From contig CAUYUJ010007224.1 of assembly GCA_963575745.1 (NCBI GenBank), positions 290,001 through 354,000 of the forward strand: a stretch of 64,000 nt of DNA. Direction: 5' to 3'. Position 1 is the stretch's first letter, and each line of letters begins with the position of its first letter. The notes below the pieces were generated by a model. The model worked only from the letters and a program-made list of their open reading frames with translations, had not been told where the DNA came from and made no database searches. The translations under genes were made by a program, and so were the position numbers. Shown here piece after piece: positions 11,831 through 21,283 of the stretch. Source of the stretch: Prorocentrum cordatum (Eukaryota > Sar > Dinophyceae > Prorocentrales > Prorocentraceae).

Positions 11831-12130
11831 TTCTCACGATTAACGTACCAGGAAAGGTGGTTTGGCCGGATTCTGGGTTATGTGGGTGCAACAGCTACAT
11901 TGGTTCGGGGCGTTGAAGTCCCAGGAATGGCGTTCTGGTGCGATTCGGGCTCGTCAGGATGCAACAGTTTGGTTGATCCATGGCGTTGGAATCCCGAGAA
12001 CAATGTTTTGGCACGCTTCAGGGTCTTCAAACGGTTCTCTTCCAACGAGGCAGTTCCCCCAGCGGAAGTAAACCGCTGCAGGGGCTTACGAAGAGGGAGC
12101 TTGGAGGGGGGGTTATTCCAACCTCGTTGA
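11831..12130 (+). repeat. Two to three diverged copies of a ~78-bp unit
   Basis: About 11,850-11,925 and 11,926-12,005 share the order TTCGGG or TTCTGGG, G(G/A)TGCAACAG, TTGGTT, GGCGTTG and GAA(G/T)CCC. A weaker partial copy may follow to about 12,065. There is no gene evidence. Confidence 0.45.
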
Positions 12131-12775
12131 TCGTTCTTCGGTTTACGCTTTTCCTCCTCCTCCTCCTCCTCCTCCTCCTCCGCCTCCTCCTCCTCCTCCT
12201 CCTCCTCGTCCTCCTCGTCCTTCTCCTCCTCGTCCTCCTTGTCCTTCTTCTCCTCCCCCCTCCTCCTCTCCTCCTCCTCCTCCTCCTCCTCCTCCCTCCT
12301 CCCTCCTCCTCCTCTTTTGCTCGTCATCCTCCTTCTTCTCCTCCTCCTCACCTCCTCCTCCTCCTCCTCTCCCCCTCCTCCTCCTCCTCCTCCTCCTCCT
12401 CCTCTTCCTCCTCCTCCTCCTCAACCTCCTCCTCCTCCTCCTCCTCCTCCTCCTTCTCCTCCTCCTCCTCTTCTCTTCCACACTACTTCCTTCCCTTCCC
12501 CCGCTCATTCCTCGCTGGCGCGCCGGCGTCCCCCCGATCGGGGTCCCGCAGCGGCCTCGGGATCCCCCCCCCGGGCGACAGGTCGTCTTGCGCAGCCAAG
12601 GGCGGGGCAAGTACGTGCGCCTGAAGGACGGGCCATGGGGTGGGAGAGGCAGGAAGGAGGAGGAGGAGGAGGAGGAGGAGGAGGAGGAGGAGGAGGAGGA
12701 GGTGGAGGAGCAGGAGGAGGAGGAGGAGGAGGAGGAGGAGCAGGAGGAGGAGGAGGAGGAGGCACCTGTGCCACT
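12131..12775. repeat. CTC tract followed by a GGA tract
   Basis: About 12,150-12,475 is CTC-rich on the plus strand and 12,655-12,765 is GGA-rich. The two are complementary in composition, so the interval could fold into a large imperfect hairpin or triplex. Between them lies about 180 bp of unremarkable GC-rich sequence. Confidence 0.85.
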
Positions 12776-14200
12776 GGGTGCCCTCGGGCGCCCCAGAAGA
12801 GCAGGCGGGTTGCAGCCCGTTCGTCGCCCCTGTTTGCCCGCATTGGGCCAGGGGGAGAGAAAATTGCACTCTCGCGGCCACTTTGCGTCCCCCTTGAGGT
12901 GGCCCACCTGGTACTCCGCCAGGGCTCGGGCGGGGACGCGGGTCACCTGCGGGCGGTTCATCGGGGGATCCCCACCCATTCGTCCCACGGCCTGGGTGCT
13001 CCGCCTGTTGCCTGCGTGGGGGCGGGAAGCGGCAGGGGGAGTGGCGCCCTTCGGCTGGCTTGGGGCGGCACTGGGGGTGTCGTTATCTGAGCCCTGCGGG
13101 GCGGGCGTGGCCGGAAAAACTGGCTGTAGGCAGCGAGGCGTGTTACCCCGAGCTGTCTTGCTATTTCTGCCTCTTCAACTTGTTCGAACTTTTTGTCTCT
13201 GCAGGCTCGTGGCCGCACACGCGTTGCTTCAGGCAGCGCCGGGCGAGAATGACTTGACTCTTGGGTGCTTGCGTGGCCAGGCAGGACTTTGTGGGGTCGT
13301 GCAGCGAGCTGTGGTGTGCTGTTGCAGCCGACCATGGCACCATGGCTCATCATCTTGTGCTCTGGATGTTCACGCTCTTGCAGTGTAGGGGATCCAGGCA
13401 TTTGGACCGAGCAGAAAAGGAGAAGGGGAAGGAGGAAAGAAAGTTGCGTGGGAGGAGGAGGAGGAGGAGGAGGAGGAGGAGGGGAAGGATGAGGTGCAGG
13501 AGGGGAGGAGGGAGGGGGGAGGAGGATCTGCGAAAGAGGAAGACGGGGAGGAAGAGGACCAGGAAGGAGGGGGGCGGAACAGAGAAGGAGGAGGACGAGC
13601 AGGAGTTGGAAGAGAGGGGGGGATAGAGTAAGGCTGTGGCGGCAGCGGCACCGCCGGCAGCTCCAGCGCGGCAGCGCAGAGACTGTGCTGGGTGCCAATT
13701 GGCAGTGAGCCCCTTCTTCCGCGTAACAACGAGCAGCTCCGTTGCAGTTACCGCCACAATAACCAACATCTCAGCGTCCAGCGCTTTGGGCCTGACGCAC
13801 CCCGCCGACCTTTCTACGGCTACACGTTCCATCACGGCCGGGACCATCGTAGCAGTTGTCGAGGTATTAGCGGCCGTGCCAATCATGACGGTCACCACAC
13901 GCGCGACGACCAAGACGGCTATGACGACACTGTATGATACGGAGACCACGACTGCTGACGACGTGATTACCGACCCCCGTCTGACCACACCATTCATCCT
14001 CCCCCGCCTGGCCGTTCCTGCCTTCCTCCCTTCTTCGTCGTCCTCCTCCTTCTCCTCCTCCTCCACCTCATCTCCCTCCTCATCGCTCCTCCCCCTCCTC
14101 CTCAGATCTCCTCCACGCGCGGCTGCTTTCGCGGAGGGCGGCAGTCACGCCTGGTACTTTGCGATCGTACCAGGTCTTCAGGAGGTCTTCAGGGCGTGAG
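12776..14200. other. No confident gene
   Basis: A GGA/GAG-rich patch lies at about 13,440-13,610. Around 13,690-13,990 both strands carry long open frames rich in Thr/Val/Ala. They mirror each other and lack a recognisable domain, so I cannot choose between them. Confidence 0.4.
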
Positions 14201-14289
14201 TGGTCTGACTAGTTTGTTCTTCCGCCCCTATTCTTTCCCTTCGGGGAGGGGATCCCCCTCCACCTGCCCCCTTCTCCTCGCTTTTGAGG

Positions 14290-14870
14290 GGGGGATCGCG
14301 GCGCGCTGGAGCGCCCAAGATGGCTTAAAGAGGGCTCTCCAAGACGGCACAATCTCGCCCATGATGGTTCACTATGTTCTCCAGCCTGCCTCCTCCAGGA
14401 CAGTCAAGTTTGCCTCAAGACCGCTCCAAGTGGCCACGCATCACCCCAAGGACGCAGGCCAACATCTTTACAAGGCCAAGAAGAATCACCATTGTTTGTT
14501 ATATCGCATTGTTTTCCTTCGACAGCATCCTGCAGCCTCCAGATGGCTCCAACATGGTTCAAAAGGAGCTCCAAAACGGATCCACGGGGGGCTCCAGGAC
14601 GGCCCCACGAGCACCCAAGAGAGCCCCACGAGCGGCCCAAGAGAGCGTGACGATGCGCCCCTTCCGCGTCCGACGGGGGTGGCGTTGTTCACCCTCCCTC
14701 CTTGCTCGATGGCCTCCAAGATAAATCTGAGAGAGCCCCCAGGGACCCTTTAAGAGGGCCCCCAGAGAGCCCCAAGAACGCCTTCAGGACTCCCACAGGG
14801 CCCCAAGAAAGCTCCGACATGGTTTCGAGAGTCAAGAGAACTCCAAGATGGTTCCAAGAGTTTTCCTGGA
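14290..14870 (+). repeat. CCCAAGAGGCCC-type degenerate repeat, copy 3
   Basis: Units such as CCCCACGAGCACCCAAGAGAG and CCAAGATGG/CTCCAAGA recur with the spacing and degeneracy of the copies at 5,640 and 7,450. The first third is more diverged. No gene is seen. Confidence 0.65.
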
Positions 14871-15690
14871 GCCGGGATGCTCGGCAGTGAAGGAGAGGCA
14901 GGCCAAGGATGAACGCAGCGAGTAAGAGGAGGAAGGGATCGGGGGAGACGAGGAGGAGGTCAAGGAAAAGGAGAAGAAGCGAACAGGTAAGGGAACGAAG
15001 ACGAGAGCCAGAGGGAGAACGATGAAGACGACGATGAGAGGGAGAAGGAGGACACGCTGACGAGGACGAGGACGAGGACGAGGAAGGAAAGGCAGAAAAG
15101 GGGCAGGAGTGTCAGGGCCGGGGCCGAGAAGGCCGATGCAGATCGAGGCGGGGAGCGAGGAGGGCCATGTTTAGACGGACGGGGCTGTAGGTCCGCTGTG
15201 GTGGATCCGCATTGGTTGCAGGCTCGGAGTCGAGGTGGGGGGGACACGCTGCAAGTGAAATCGGATAAGTTGCGCTGGTCACCCGAATCCTCGGAGGCCG
15301 TGTGGGGTGGTGCCGTGTGTGGAGGAGGCTGCGCAGTTGGGCGTCGGCTGCTCCTCCTGTCCTCCAGCTCGTCCTCGTGCTTCTCGGCGATCTGGCCGAA
15401 GGAGGAATCCGACGAGAGGATGACCGAGCTCATCGCGGACAAGGAGCCCTCTCCTCATGAGGAGGACGAGAAGGGGCAAGACGAGGAGCGCCTGGAGGAC
15501 GACGGTGATGACGAGAAGGAGCAACGGGGAGGAGGAGGAGAAGGAAGAGGAGGAGGAGGAGGAGGTGGAGGAGGAGGGGGAGGAGGAGGAGGAGGAGGAG
15601 GAGTAGGAGGAGGAGGAGGAGGAGGAGGAGGACGGGGAGGAGGAGGAGGAGGAGGAGGAGGAGGAGGAGGAGGAGGACGGGACGAAAGGT
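14871..15690 (+). repeat. Purine-rich region ending in a GGA tract
   Basis: The interval is GA-rich throughout, including a run of ACGAGG-type hexamers near 15,058-15,085. It ends in a dense (GGA)n tract at about 15,530-15,676. The glycine-rich open frame over it is a repeat translation. Confidence 0.75.
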
Positions 15691-15964
15691 GCACTCCTCG
15701 TGCCCTAGAATGGCCCTGCAGAGGGCACCTTTTGGGCACAGATGAGCACGAAATGTGCACGTGTCTCCCCCCCAGTGTCAGTCGACCCTGACAGGAAGGA
15801 TGAGCGACTTTCCATCCAAGGTTTCGCTTGCATTCTGTCCTTTCGGCCCATCCTTTGCCACTTTTGTTGGCCACGCACCGCTCGGAAGGTGTCGGCATGG
15901 CATTCCAAGGCCCTTGCCCGTGCATCCTTCCTACCAGTGTTCATTGCGTCGCCCCCCCACTGCA

Positions 15965-16080
15965 GTCGAGCATCTGATGCAGAAACCTCCTCCCGAAAGC
16001 TGGGCCAGCGACTCTCGATCAGCTTGCCAGAAAGCCGGCCCAGTTTTCTGAGCGCGTTCGTCCCTCCGCGAGAACAGCAG
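15965..16080 (+). repeat. Dispersed repeat, copy B (pair with 1,621)
   Basis: Shares the ordered blocks GTCGAGCAT, TGAT, CCTCCCGAAA, GCCAGCG, TCTCG, CTTGCCAGAAAG and AGTTTTCTGAGC with 1,621-1,740. The following sequence to about 16,145 may also be related but aligns poorly by eye. Confidence 0.5.
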
Positions 16081-16479
16081 ACGTCGGCCCAGGCCTGTGT
16101 TATAAAGAAGCCTCTTGGAAACTGGCCCAGATTTCTTGGACGACAATTCTCTTAATCTTAGTTCGACTGTTCCAGTTTTGACTGCATCGCCCCCCCATGA
16201 ACTCACGCCCGAGCGCCATCCATATCCCCGCCTGGCCACAGTATCTCAGCCCCACCATCCCACCACCCCAGTTGGGGATGTGCCCCTCGAGACCCGAATG
16301 GAGCAGCTTCTACCCCCATCTGCGGAGTAAATCGGCCAGTGGGGCCCAGGCCACGCCAGGGCATCCTGTATTGTGTAGCACGGAGGAGACGGTGCCGCAC
16401 TTTACGTGCACGGTCATGAACGTACAGCGTGTTGCGACACGCAGTTCACGTCCCAGTCCCCAGGCATCAAGTTCCCTGG

Positions 16480-16565
16480 CTTTGGTTTCGCCGACCGCTG
16501 GTTTCGCCTGGCTGGTTTCGCTCGGCTGGTTTCGCCGAAACTGGTTTCGCCCGGCTGGTTTCGCC
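16480..16565 (+). repeat. CTGGTTTCGCC short tandem cluster
   Basis: About six units of (G/A)CTGGTTTCGC(C/T) in roughly 85 bp, with variable 2-8 base linkers. It is too short and irregular to be a protein repeat. Confidence 0.7.
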
Positions 16566-17589
16566 GTCCTGCTTGTTAGGGTCGAGTCCCTCCTTCTCGA
16601 CCCGTTCGTTAGGGTCCCGCCCGTTCGCGTACTGGCAAGCTTACCCGCCCGCTTTTATTGACCCGCCCGCCCGAACCACCTGTGAGGGTTCCGCCCACCC
16701 GACCCACCCGTTAAGGCCCCGCCCGTTGGCGTGCTGGCAAGCCCGACGGCGGCTGTCGGCAACAGGCAATGACGATGACAGCGGACACAACAGTGCAACC
16801 CGCCAGAGCCCGCTGTCGGCGTTTGCAGCGACGACGACGGCAGCGACAACCACGACGACGAGGACGACCACAGCCGTGACGAAACTTGCCGTCGGCGACG
16901 CCAGCCCCAGCGAGACCAGCCAATGCCGACGAAGACCACCTTGGGCGCTCCCAAAAGGACGTCGCCTCTTCGAGGGGCAGAGTGGCCGATATCCCTTTGT
17001 CAGCAGAGGGCGGCGAAAGGCTGGCGGAAGCAACATGGGGGGCCGCTGTGCGGGGGGCGAGTTCATAAAAAGCGCACGAAACCGCAACATGCACAAGGAC
17101 TGGACGCCCGAGCGATGGCAGCGGGAGGCGGCTTTGAGGACCGCGGTCTCGGCAGGGTCTCTGTCGACTGCCTGCAGCTGCTCGCCGATGCGCCCGCAGG
17201 TCTCGGTTTTCGGCGTGCGAGGGTCGTGTCAGAATGTCACCGTTATCCATGCGAGCACGGCTGGTCCGACGGGAGGCCGATGCTCCTGTTCGTCTTGGCC
17301 TTGGGAGAGGGCCGAAAGGAAACGCTGCATGGCTCATTGGTCGAGAGGCCGCTAATGGCCGCCACTTGATTACCCCACCCGGCGAAGTCGTGGATCATGT
17401 GTATCAACACCCCTAGAGTTGGCTTTTCTTTTTTCCTTTTAAGGGGCACATGTCTCTAATTGGGGTTTACCATAAACCAAACTACCATACCTAAAACTTG
17501 GAATGTGCTAACATAGCCATACCTGAAACTCGAAAACGTGAAAGGGAAATCGTGACCATTCCCTAAACCGAGGCGTGCCATGTAGGAAA

Positions 17590-18560
17590 TCTGAGCACGA
17601 CCCACCGACCATCACCAAAACGACGCCCAACACTACCAAACACCACAACAACCACAAGGGCACAGAGCACAAAGCCACCACCCACACCACCACCACCCAC
17701 CACCCACACCACCACACCACCAGGACCACCGCGCCAACAGCCAACACCCACGCCAAAGCTCCGCCGCCACCCACCACACACCACACCACGCCACTGCCAT
17801 CCCACCACAACCCACGCCATCCCACCGCCATCTCACCACAACAACACGACAGCACCACCCGCACCCCACACGCCCACACCCCACATCAGCACATTAGCAC
17901 CATCCACACCACCCACCACCACCCACCGCACCGCCCCACCGCCATTCAACCATTCAACCTTCCACCCACGCCACCCGCCACCCCGCCACCGCCGCCGCCG
18001 CCACCCCACCACCACCCACGCCGCCACCACGACCGCCATTGCCCATGCCACAACCACCACCATCCACCACCCACACCACCACGCACACGGCGTACGGCGT
18101 ACGCCCAGGCACCCGCACGCCACACACCTCACACACACACACCACCACCAAACAAACACACACACACACACACACACCAGGACGACTACAGACTACACCA
18201 CCCACACCCAACGCCACGACCTCGCCGCCACCCACTCCACCACGCCAAGGCCCAAGGCCACCCCACCACCAGCCCCCCCCCCGCCACCTGCCACCCAACC
18301 ACCACCGAATCACGACAACCACCACCAACACCATCACCGCCCACACCACTATTCACTACCTCGCTACCTACCCAAACTATCACACCAGGCACCAGGCACC
18401 AATACCACCACAACACCACCACCCACACACCCTCACACCCACACCCCACACCACCGCGCACGCCACCAACCACCACTCCCACCGACAGACCGTCACCCAC
18501 CCGACCACCCCACCCCCACCACGCCACCACCACCACCACGACCACCGCGAAAGCAGATGA
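17590..18560 (+). repeat. 1-kb CCA/CAC-rich tract with extreme strand bias
   Basis: Nearly a kilobase is made of C and A on the plus strand (CCACCA, CACACC, CCACAA), with few G or T. A pure CA run lies around 18,150-18,178. The His/Thr/Pro-rich plus frame and the Val/Gly/Trp-rich minus frame are both repeat translations. The complementary strand is correspondingly GT-rich. Confidence 0.85.
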
Positions 18561-19310
18561 AGCGAGAGAAGGGAGAAGGGCGAGGGAACTCGCCGCCTCC
18601 AGGAGAGCAGGAGGAGGAGGAGGAGGAGGAGCAGGATGAGGAGGAGGAAGGAACCCCGAGCCTCGAACCGTCGTCGTCGATCGTCGATCGTCGTCGTCGT
18701 CGTCGTCGTACCGCCGCTGCGCGACCGTTTTGGCTTGGGGCACGCGCCCCGTCCCCTTGGGGCGCGTGCTGGGCGCGAGCCTCGCATGGACGAGCTCGGC
18801 GAGCTCGCCAGCGAGGCTCGCCGGGCAAGGGGGGGGGATGCGGCAGGATGGCAGGATGTAGGATGTAGGAGAAGGAAAAAGGAGAAGGAAAAAGGAAAAA
18901 GGGGTGGGGAAAAGGAGAAGGGGGGAGGGGCAGGAGGCAGGAGGTAGGAGGGTAGGAGGGAGGAGGGGAGGAGGAGGAGGAGGAGGAGGAGGAAAAGGGA
19001 GGAGGAGGGAAGGAGGGAGGAGGAGAGGAGGGAGGAGGAGGAGGGAGGAGGAGGAGGAGGAGGGGAGTAGGGAGTAGGGAGTAGGGATGGAGAAGGGATG
19101 GCAGGGGGGAGGGGGAGGAGGGAGGGGAGGGGGAGCAAGAGGAAGAGGGAGGAGGAGAGAGGAGAGGGAGGGGAGGGGGAGGAGGAGGAGGAGGTGAGGA
19201 GGAGGAAGGAACGCATGAACGACTGTTGGCTGTTGTCCCGAGGTCCCGAGGAGGAGGGAGGAAGAGAGGAAGAGGAGGAGGAGAAGGGAGAACCGATGAG
19301 CACAATATCA
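18561..19310 (+). repeat. GGA-rich purine tract
   Basis: (GGA)n and GGGA units dominate at about 18,610-18,650 and 18,890-19,200, with a CGT/CGA-rich patch at 18,668-18,712. A short non-repetitive segment lies around 18,715-18,835. No gene is supported. Confidence 0.8.
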
Positions 19311-19589
19311 GCCTCATACGGCGAGCATCGGGCATAGGGCATAGGGCATAAGGGGATAGGGCATAGGTAGGGGCATACTGTGACCTTTCGCTGGGGTGAC
19401 CTCTGGCGCGCCGCTTTTTGGCCCCGCCTGGGGGGGGGGGGCATCGTCGCCGCGGCTGGGCGCAGCTCGAAAAACGGGTCAGTTAGGACCCCAGGAGGGG
19501 TCCGGTGTGCGATTTTGAACAGATTTGTGCGCACCATGGTCACTCTTGCGACAGGTCACTGGCCCAGCCCCAGAGGTTCTAAGAGAGAA

Positions 19590-19690
19590 CTGGGCGCGGG
19601 GGGGTTAGATGTCAGATAGAGGCGGGGGGTCAGATAGAGGATAGAGGCGTGGGGGGGTCAGATGTCAGATGTCAGATAGAGGCGTGGGTG
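19590..19690 (+). repeat. GTCAGATAGAGGCG short tandem repeat
   Basis: Three or four units of GTCAGAT(GTCAGAT)AGAGGCG separated by G-runs. This is a small minisatellite upstream of gene 1. Confidence 0.7.
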
Positions 19691-19759
19691 CGTGCGCGGG
19701 AAAGCTATGAGGGAAAACGGGAAAACTATGGGCTATGCGCTATGCTACAAATGCGCCGT

Positions 19760-19920
19760 CTTGGAGCGATCTTTCGGCCACTCGGGGCCCTCTTGGATCT
19801 TGGGGCGTCTCGGGTCTTGGGTCTTGGGTCTTGGGGCCTCTTGGGGCCTCTTGGGCTCTTGGGGCTCTGTTGGCCCGTCTTGGATCTCGGAGGCTTTCTG
19901 AAGGCTCTGGAGGCCCCAGG
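19760..19920 (-). repeat. CCCAAGA-type repeat in reverse orientation
   Basis: On the plus strand the units read TCTTGGGG, CCTCTTGGGGCC and TCTTGGGTCTTGGG, the complement of the family at 5,640, 7,450, 14,290 and 57,340. It ends about 80 bp before the relict spliced leader of gene 1. Confidence 0.65.
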
Positions 19921-19998
19921 GATGCGTTTGGGAGCTCATGGACCCCCCCCTCTAATCGGATTTCGGACCCCTGGCCCCTCGCCTCTCCCTTCCCTCTT

Positions 19999-20019
19999 CC
20001 GTAGCCGTTTTGGCTCATG
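19999..20019 (+). other. Relict dinoflagellate spliced leader
   Basis: The 21 bases match the dinoflagellate spliced-leader core at 19 positions. The differences are G for A at core position 9 and T for A at position 20. The preceding base is T, allowed by the leader's variable first base. A second partial leader end (GGCTCATG) follows immediately at 20,021-20,028. Known biology: leaders are added to mRNA by trans-splicing, and genomic copies upstream of genes mark reverse-transcribed, reintegrated mRNAs. The copy sits 31 bases before the gene 1 start and in the same orientation. Confidence 0.85.
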
Positions 20020-20050
20020 AGGCTCATGTTTCGGCGCATGGCGCACGGCC

Positions 20051-21283
20051 ATGCCCCCCTACGCGCTGGGACGCGGGAACCCAGCTGAGTTCGCCGCCGA
20101 GCTTTGGAACCACCCGGACTCCCCTGGGCGCCCAGGGAGGCTGGCCCCCGACGAGCTCATCGTGGTCTCGAGCTCCGAGGACGAGCCAGCGAGTTCGTGG
20201 CTTGCGACGGCGCGCACGAGAAGCAGGAGCCGCAGGGGTCGGCCAACCGCGACGACATCGACGAGGGCGACAAGGGCGACAAGGGCGGCCAGTGCGACCT
20301 CCTGGCCACAGTCGTGCGCAGCGGCGCCGAGGCAGGCGCGGTCGTCTGGGTCTGCCGCCGCTGGCGCTGGCGGCGTTCCGGCCATGGCTGCGACCCTGCG
20401 GCCGCAGTCGGGCGCAGCGGCGCAGAGGCTGGCGGTGCGGTCGCCTGGGTTGACCGCCGCTGGCGCAGGCGCTGGCGCCGGCGGCGCTCGGGCCGCGGCC
20501 GCGGCCGCGGCAGCTTCTGCAGAGGCGGTCAGTGCGTTTTCTCGGCCACCGTCGGGCGCGGCGCCTCCGAGGCGGTGGCTGGCAGACGCCATGCTCGGCC
20601 GCAGCGACAGGGTGCCCTCCTCGCCGCCAGCGTCGCCATCAGCATCGAGGGCGGCGACGACGCCGCCGCGGCCTGCGGCCAGCGCGACGAGCGGCTCGTC
20701 AGCGGGGGCGCGTTGGGCGCCGCCGCCGTCCCCGCGAGAGCGCAGGGCGCTGCTGTGGGAGAGTGCGCGGGAGGACTCCTTGGAAGTCATGGGGAGATCG
20801 TGCGAGGAGCACCCAGAGATCACCTCCTGGATTCCTGGGAATCTGAGATCAACCGTGCCAGCGGATGGATTCGCGGACATCGCCCAGCTGGAGCTCATGC
20901 AGCGGGTCTGCGCCGCGCTGGAGCTGATGAGGGCCATGAGCTGCGCGGGGGGCGGAGGTCCAGCTTACTACGTGGGATCGACCTCCGACCCCGCGTGGCG
21001 GTGGAGGGGCGGGTGGTGCTGGAGATCGGAAGCGCGCGCCAAGGCTCCCGCCAAGAGGGCGGAGTGGATGGGCGGTCACTGCCTCCGATGGAGGCGGATG
21101 GTCGTCCTGGGCGCGTGGCCGGATGCGGAGGCAGCGCGGCTGGAGCCGATCGCGATCGACGTTGCGCGTGCACACTGTGGGCGGGCGGTGAAGAACGTCG
21201 CCAACGACGCCAGGGGGCTCGAGGTGCGCCCGTGCCCGGGCTACTCGTTCATCTATGTATGCGGAGGCCGGCGCTCTCTCTAG
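20051..21283 (+). CDS. Gene 1: intronless protein with GIY-YIG-like domain
   Basis: The frame codes for 410 residues and stops at TAG (21,281). The N-terminal half is Ala/Ser/Arg-rich and probably disordered, with an in-frame 96-bp repeat (units from 20,316 and 20,412). From about residue 303 a compact segment reads AYYVGSTSDPAWRWRG, then an E in AARLEP and an N in VKNVANDARG. That is the order of conserved positions in the GIY-YIG nuclease fold (Y..Y-x-G, R, E, N). In known GIY-YIG enzymes these cleave DNA; activity here is inference. Unlike genes 2, 3 and 5 it has no detectable intron and lies just behind a relict spliced leader, so I read it as a processed retrogene. The start at 20,051 is the first ATG of this frame; another frame is also open over part of the N-terminal half, so that half is less certain. 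Confidence 0.6.
   Translation: MPPYALGRGNPAEFAAELWNHPDSPGRPGRLAPDELIVVSSSEDEPASSWLATARTRSRSRRGRPTATTSTRATRATRAASATSWPQSCAAAPRQARSSGSAAAGAGGVPAMAATLRPQSGAAAQRLAVRSPGLTAAGAGAGAGGARAAAAAAAASAEAVSAFSRPPSGAAPPRRWLADAMLGRSDRVPSSPPASPSASRAATTPPRPAASATSGSSAGARWAPPPSPRERRALLWESAREDSLEVMGRSCEEHPEITSWIPGNLRSTVPADGFADIAQLELMQRVCAALELMRAMSCAGGGGPAYYVGSTSDPAWRWRGGWCWRSEARAKAPAKRAEWMGGHCLRWRRMVVLGAWPDAEAARLEPIAIDVARAHCGRAVKNVANDARGLEVRPCPGYSFIYVCGGRRSL
20316..20510 (+). repeat. 96-bp in-frame tandem repeat inside gene 1
   Basis: Two units begin GCGCAGCGGCGC at 20,316 and 20,412, and a weak third partial lies near 20,553. Each contains GCCTGGGT or TCTGGGT followed by (T/G)(G/A)CCGCCGCTGGCGC. The 96-bp period is 32 codons, so copy-number change would keep the frame. 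Confidence 0.6.

Larger units (their letters stand above)
15691..17589. other. No supportable gene; several short repeats
   Basis: This holds copy B of the dispersed pair (15,965-16,080), a cluster of CTGGTTTCGCC units (about 16,480-16,565), and a direct repeat of CCCGCCCGTT followed by TACTGGCAAGC or TGCTGGCAAGC (about 16,617-16,640 and 16,715-16,741). Several frames are open around 16,800-17,350 but none is preferred. Confidence 0.5.

Noticed and set aside
13350-14199. Overlapping Thr/Val-rich frames on both strands
   Set aside because: They mirror each other's composition; nothing favours either as a gene.
15198-15791. A Gly-rich protein of about 200 residues
   Set aside because: The Gly-rich half is the GGA tract and the other half has no recognisable feature.
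17575-18639. A 354-residue His/Thr/Pro-rich open frame
   Set aside because: It follows the CCA/CAC tract, has no domain, and its composition is that of the repeat.
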